Translations under genes and position numbers: made by a program
In this document: positions 5,793 through 6,428 of the stretch, one piece after another
Position numbering within the stretch: the stretch's first letter is position 1
Layout of the letters: each line of letters starts with the position of its first letter
The notes under the pieces: generated by a model
Databases searched by the model: none
Told to the model about the DNA's origin: nothing
Seen by the model: only the letters and a program-made list of their open reading frames with translations
NCBI GenBank assembly: GCA_023664705.1
Contig: JAMPFE010000098.1
Span: 1 to 6,428, forward strand
Reading direction: 5' to 3'
DNA: 6,428 bases
Origin: Lachnospiraceae bacterium
Lineage (GTDB): Bacteria > Bacillota > Clostridia > Oscillospirales > Ruminococcaceae

Positions 5793-6272
5793 TCACATTT
5801 CATTGCTTTGGAGTTTCAAGAACGCGTCTCCTATACAAACCGCCTCACACACGTCCTCGCTCAAATCCAAATTATAAATATCCTTTACATATTCCACAGC
5901 CTGTTTTTTCAGTTCGGGGCGCTTTATACCCTGCCCCTGTTTAAACCCCAAGATTTTCCGCCAACTCGACGGCTTTAAGATATCATAAGACACTTTTTTC
6001 ACTCTGCAATACCCTATAATAGCACCTTGAAGTCTTGCAAGCTGCACAAGAGTAGCCGCATTCGTCTGCATAGCCACATCCTCGATAACCACAAAATCTG
6101 GCTTTTGCTTTTTTATGTAACCGTAAATCCTATCGGCCATAACAAACACCCGTTCGGATATATTGACCTTTTGTTTTCCAAGGTCTATTAAATCGTGCAA
6201 AACAAGTTTCCCGTCACAATGCACGGCAATACCCGATTTATTTGTAGCCTGATCCAGAGATAAAATCTTAAT
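5793..6272 (-). CDS. RuvC-like Holliday-junction resolvase (RNase H fold)
   Basis: RuvC-type resolvases cut four-way DNA junctions; phages use them to debranch replicated DNA before packaging. Counting from an ATT start at 6272, the product has 159 aa and opens with MKILSLDQATNKSG, the usual beginning of this family. The acidic residues fall where expected: D7 in the first strand, E64 in DFVVIEDV (59-66), and D140 plus E143 in SEDVCEAVCIGDA (138-150). The segment QLARLQGAI (77-85) matches the helix after the second strand, and SSWRKILG (102-109) the loop before the last helices. E. coli RuvC uses D7, E66, D138 and D141, so spacing is well kept and the enzyme is probably active. The conventional start is TTG 6308 (171 aa), which adds 12 residues and overlaps the preceding gene by 35 nt. 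The gene ends 10 nt before the next ATG. Confidence 0.85.
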   Translation of the reverse strand: MKILSLDQATNKSGIAVHCDGKLVLHDLIDLGKQKVNISERVFVMADRIYGYIKKQKPDFVVIEDVAMQTNAATLVQLARLQGAIIGYCRVKKVSYDILKPSSWRKILGFKQGQGIKRPELKKQAVEYVKDIYNLDLSEDVCEAVCIGDAFLKLQSNEM

Positions 6273-6273
6273 T

Positions 6274-6428
6274 TTAATCCACCTCTTTATTTTTCCATTC
6301 AGGAACAATTTCCCTGTCCGGAGTTAAAAATTGTACCGTAAAACCGAAATTCCCCATCATATTGTTAAGGAACTGTTCAAAAACATAATCTCCTTCATCA
6401 ACTATAATACCGTTAAATTTTCTTCCCC
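6274..6428 (-). CDS. Unrecognised protein, C-terminal 50 residues (gene runs off the right edge)
   Basis: An open frame enters from the right edge and ends at TAA 6276-6274, one base before the proposed start of the RuvC-like gene. That tight coupling argues that the frame is a real gene. The visible end contains FNGIIVDEGDYVFEQFL, then an FGFTVQFLTP strand-like stretch, and finishes charged (VPEWKNKEVD). The hydrophobic-then-acidic IIVDEGD resembles a strand ending in acidic residues, as in Walker B or metal-binding sites, but 50 residues are too few to name a family. Confidence 0.65.
   Translation of the reverse strand, partial: GRKFNGIIVDEGDYVFEQFLNNMMGNFGFTVQFLTPDREIVPEWKNKEVD
6279..6286 (-). 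promoter_or_regulatory. Ribosome binding site supporting an ATT start for the RuvC-like gene
   Basis: AGAGGTGG on the minus strand lies 6 nt before ATT 6272-6270, the spacing expected of a working site. It is inside the TTG 6308 version of the gene and overlaps the end of the preceding gene (stop TAA at 6274-6276), 1 nt before the proposed start. TTG 6308 has only AGGG at very short spacing. Family N-terminal length agrees with the ATT. Confidence 0.6.

Noticed and set aside
4168..5944. Plus-strand open frames of 265 and 252 codons at 4168-4965 and 5186-5944
   Set aside because: They are antisense shadows of the gp10-like, HPr-like, 238-aa and RuvC-like genes, which have ribosome sites, coupling and family motifs on the minus strand.
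1..6428. tRNA genes, CRISPR arrays, riboswitches
   Set aside because: No cloverleaf, regularly spaced repeat array or structured leader was seen; the window is almost entirely coding, and the largest gap (3305-3410) holds only the promoter, dyad and ribosome sites.

Overview
The window looks like part of the late (virion-assembly) region of a tailed-phage or prophage genome. The strongest anchors are the 5' part of a very large tape-measure gene (1-3304, minus) and, upstream of it on the same strand, a tightly packed set of small genes that includes an HK97-gp10-like virion protein and a RuvC-like resolvase. Strong purine-rich Shine-Dalgarno sites, frequent TTG starts, moderate GC and the style of the tape-measure and Uma2 proteins suggest a Firmicutes (Clostridia-like) host. 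That host call is an inference; no host marker gene is present.

Layout, reading the minus strand from the right edge: the C-terminal end of an unrecognised gene (6428-6274); a RuvC-like resolvase whose best start is a non-canonical ATT (6272-5793); a 238-residue helical protein with charged ends and no recognised family (5782-5066); a 92-residue protein with the HPr/Crh fold signature but no histidine at all (5069-4791); a probable HK97-gp10-like neck/tail-completion protein (4794-4237); then, after a 932-bp interruption, the tape-measure gene (3304 to beyond the left edge). The upstream genes are coupled by 1-10 nt gaps or 4-nt TTGA overlaps, as expected of one transcript.

The interruption is a self-contained two-gene cassette on the opposite (plus) strand. 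It has its own extended -10 sigma-A-type promoter with a perfect 8-bp dyad laid over it (3342-3374), a 63-residue protein with one helix-turn-helix-like segment (3411-3602), a Uma2-family PD-(D/E)XK nuclease (3608-4201), and a closing 9-bp hairpin terminator (4212-4238). It has the architecture of a moron or toxin-antitoxin-like operon: promoter with operator, small HTH-like protein, nuclease, terminator. It lies antisense within the tail operon, and its terminator overlaps the stop codon of the neighbouring tail gene.

The most interesting items are the small-HTH/Uma2 cassette, the histidine-less HPr-like protein inside a tail operon, the run of non-AUG starts, and a 31-residue tandem repeat in the long N-terminal part of the tape-measure protein.
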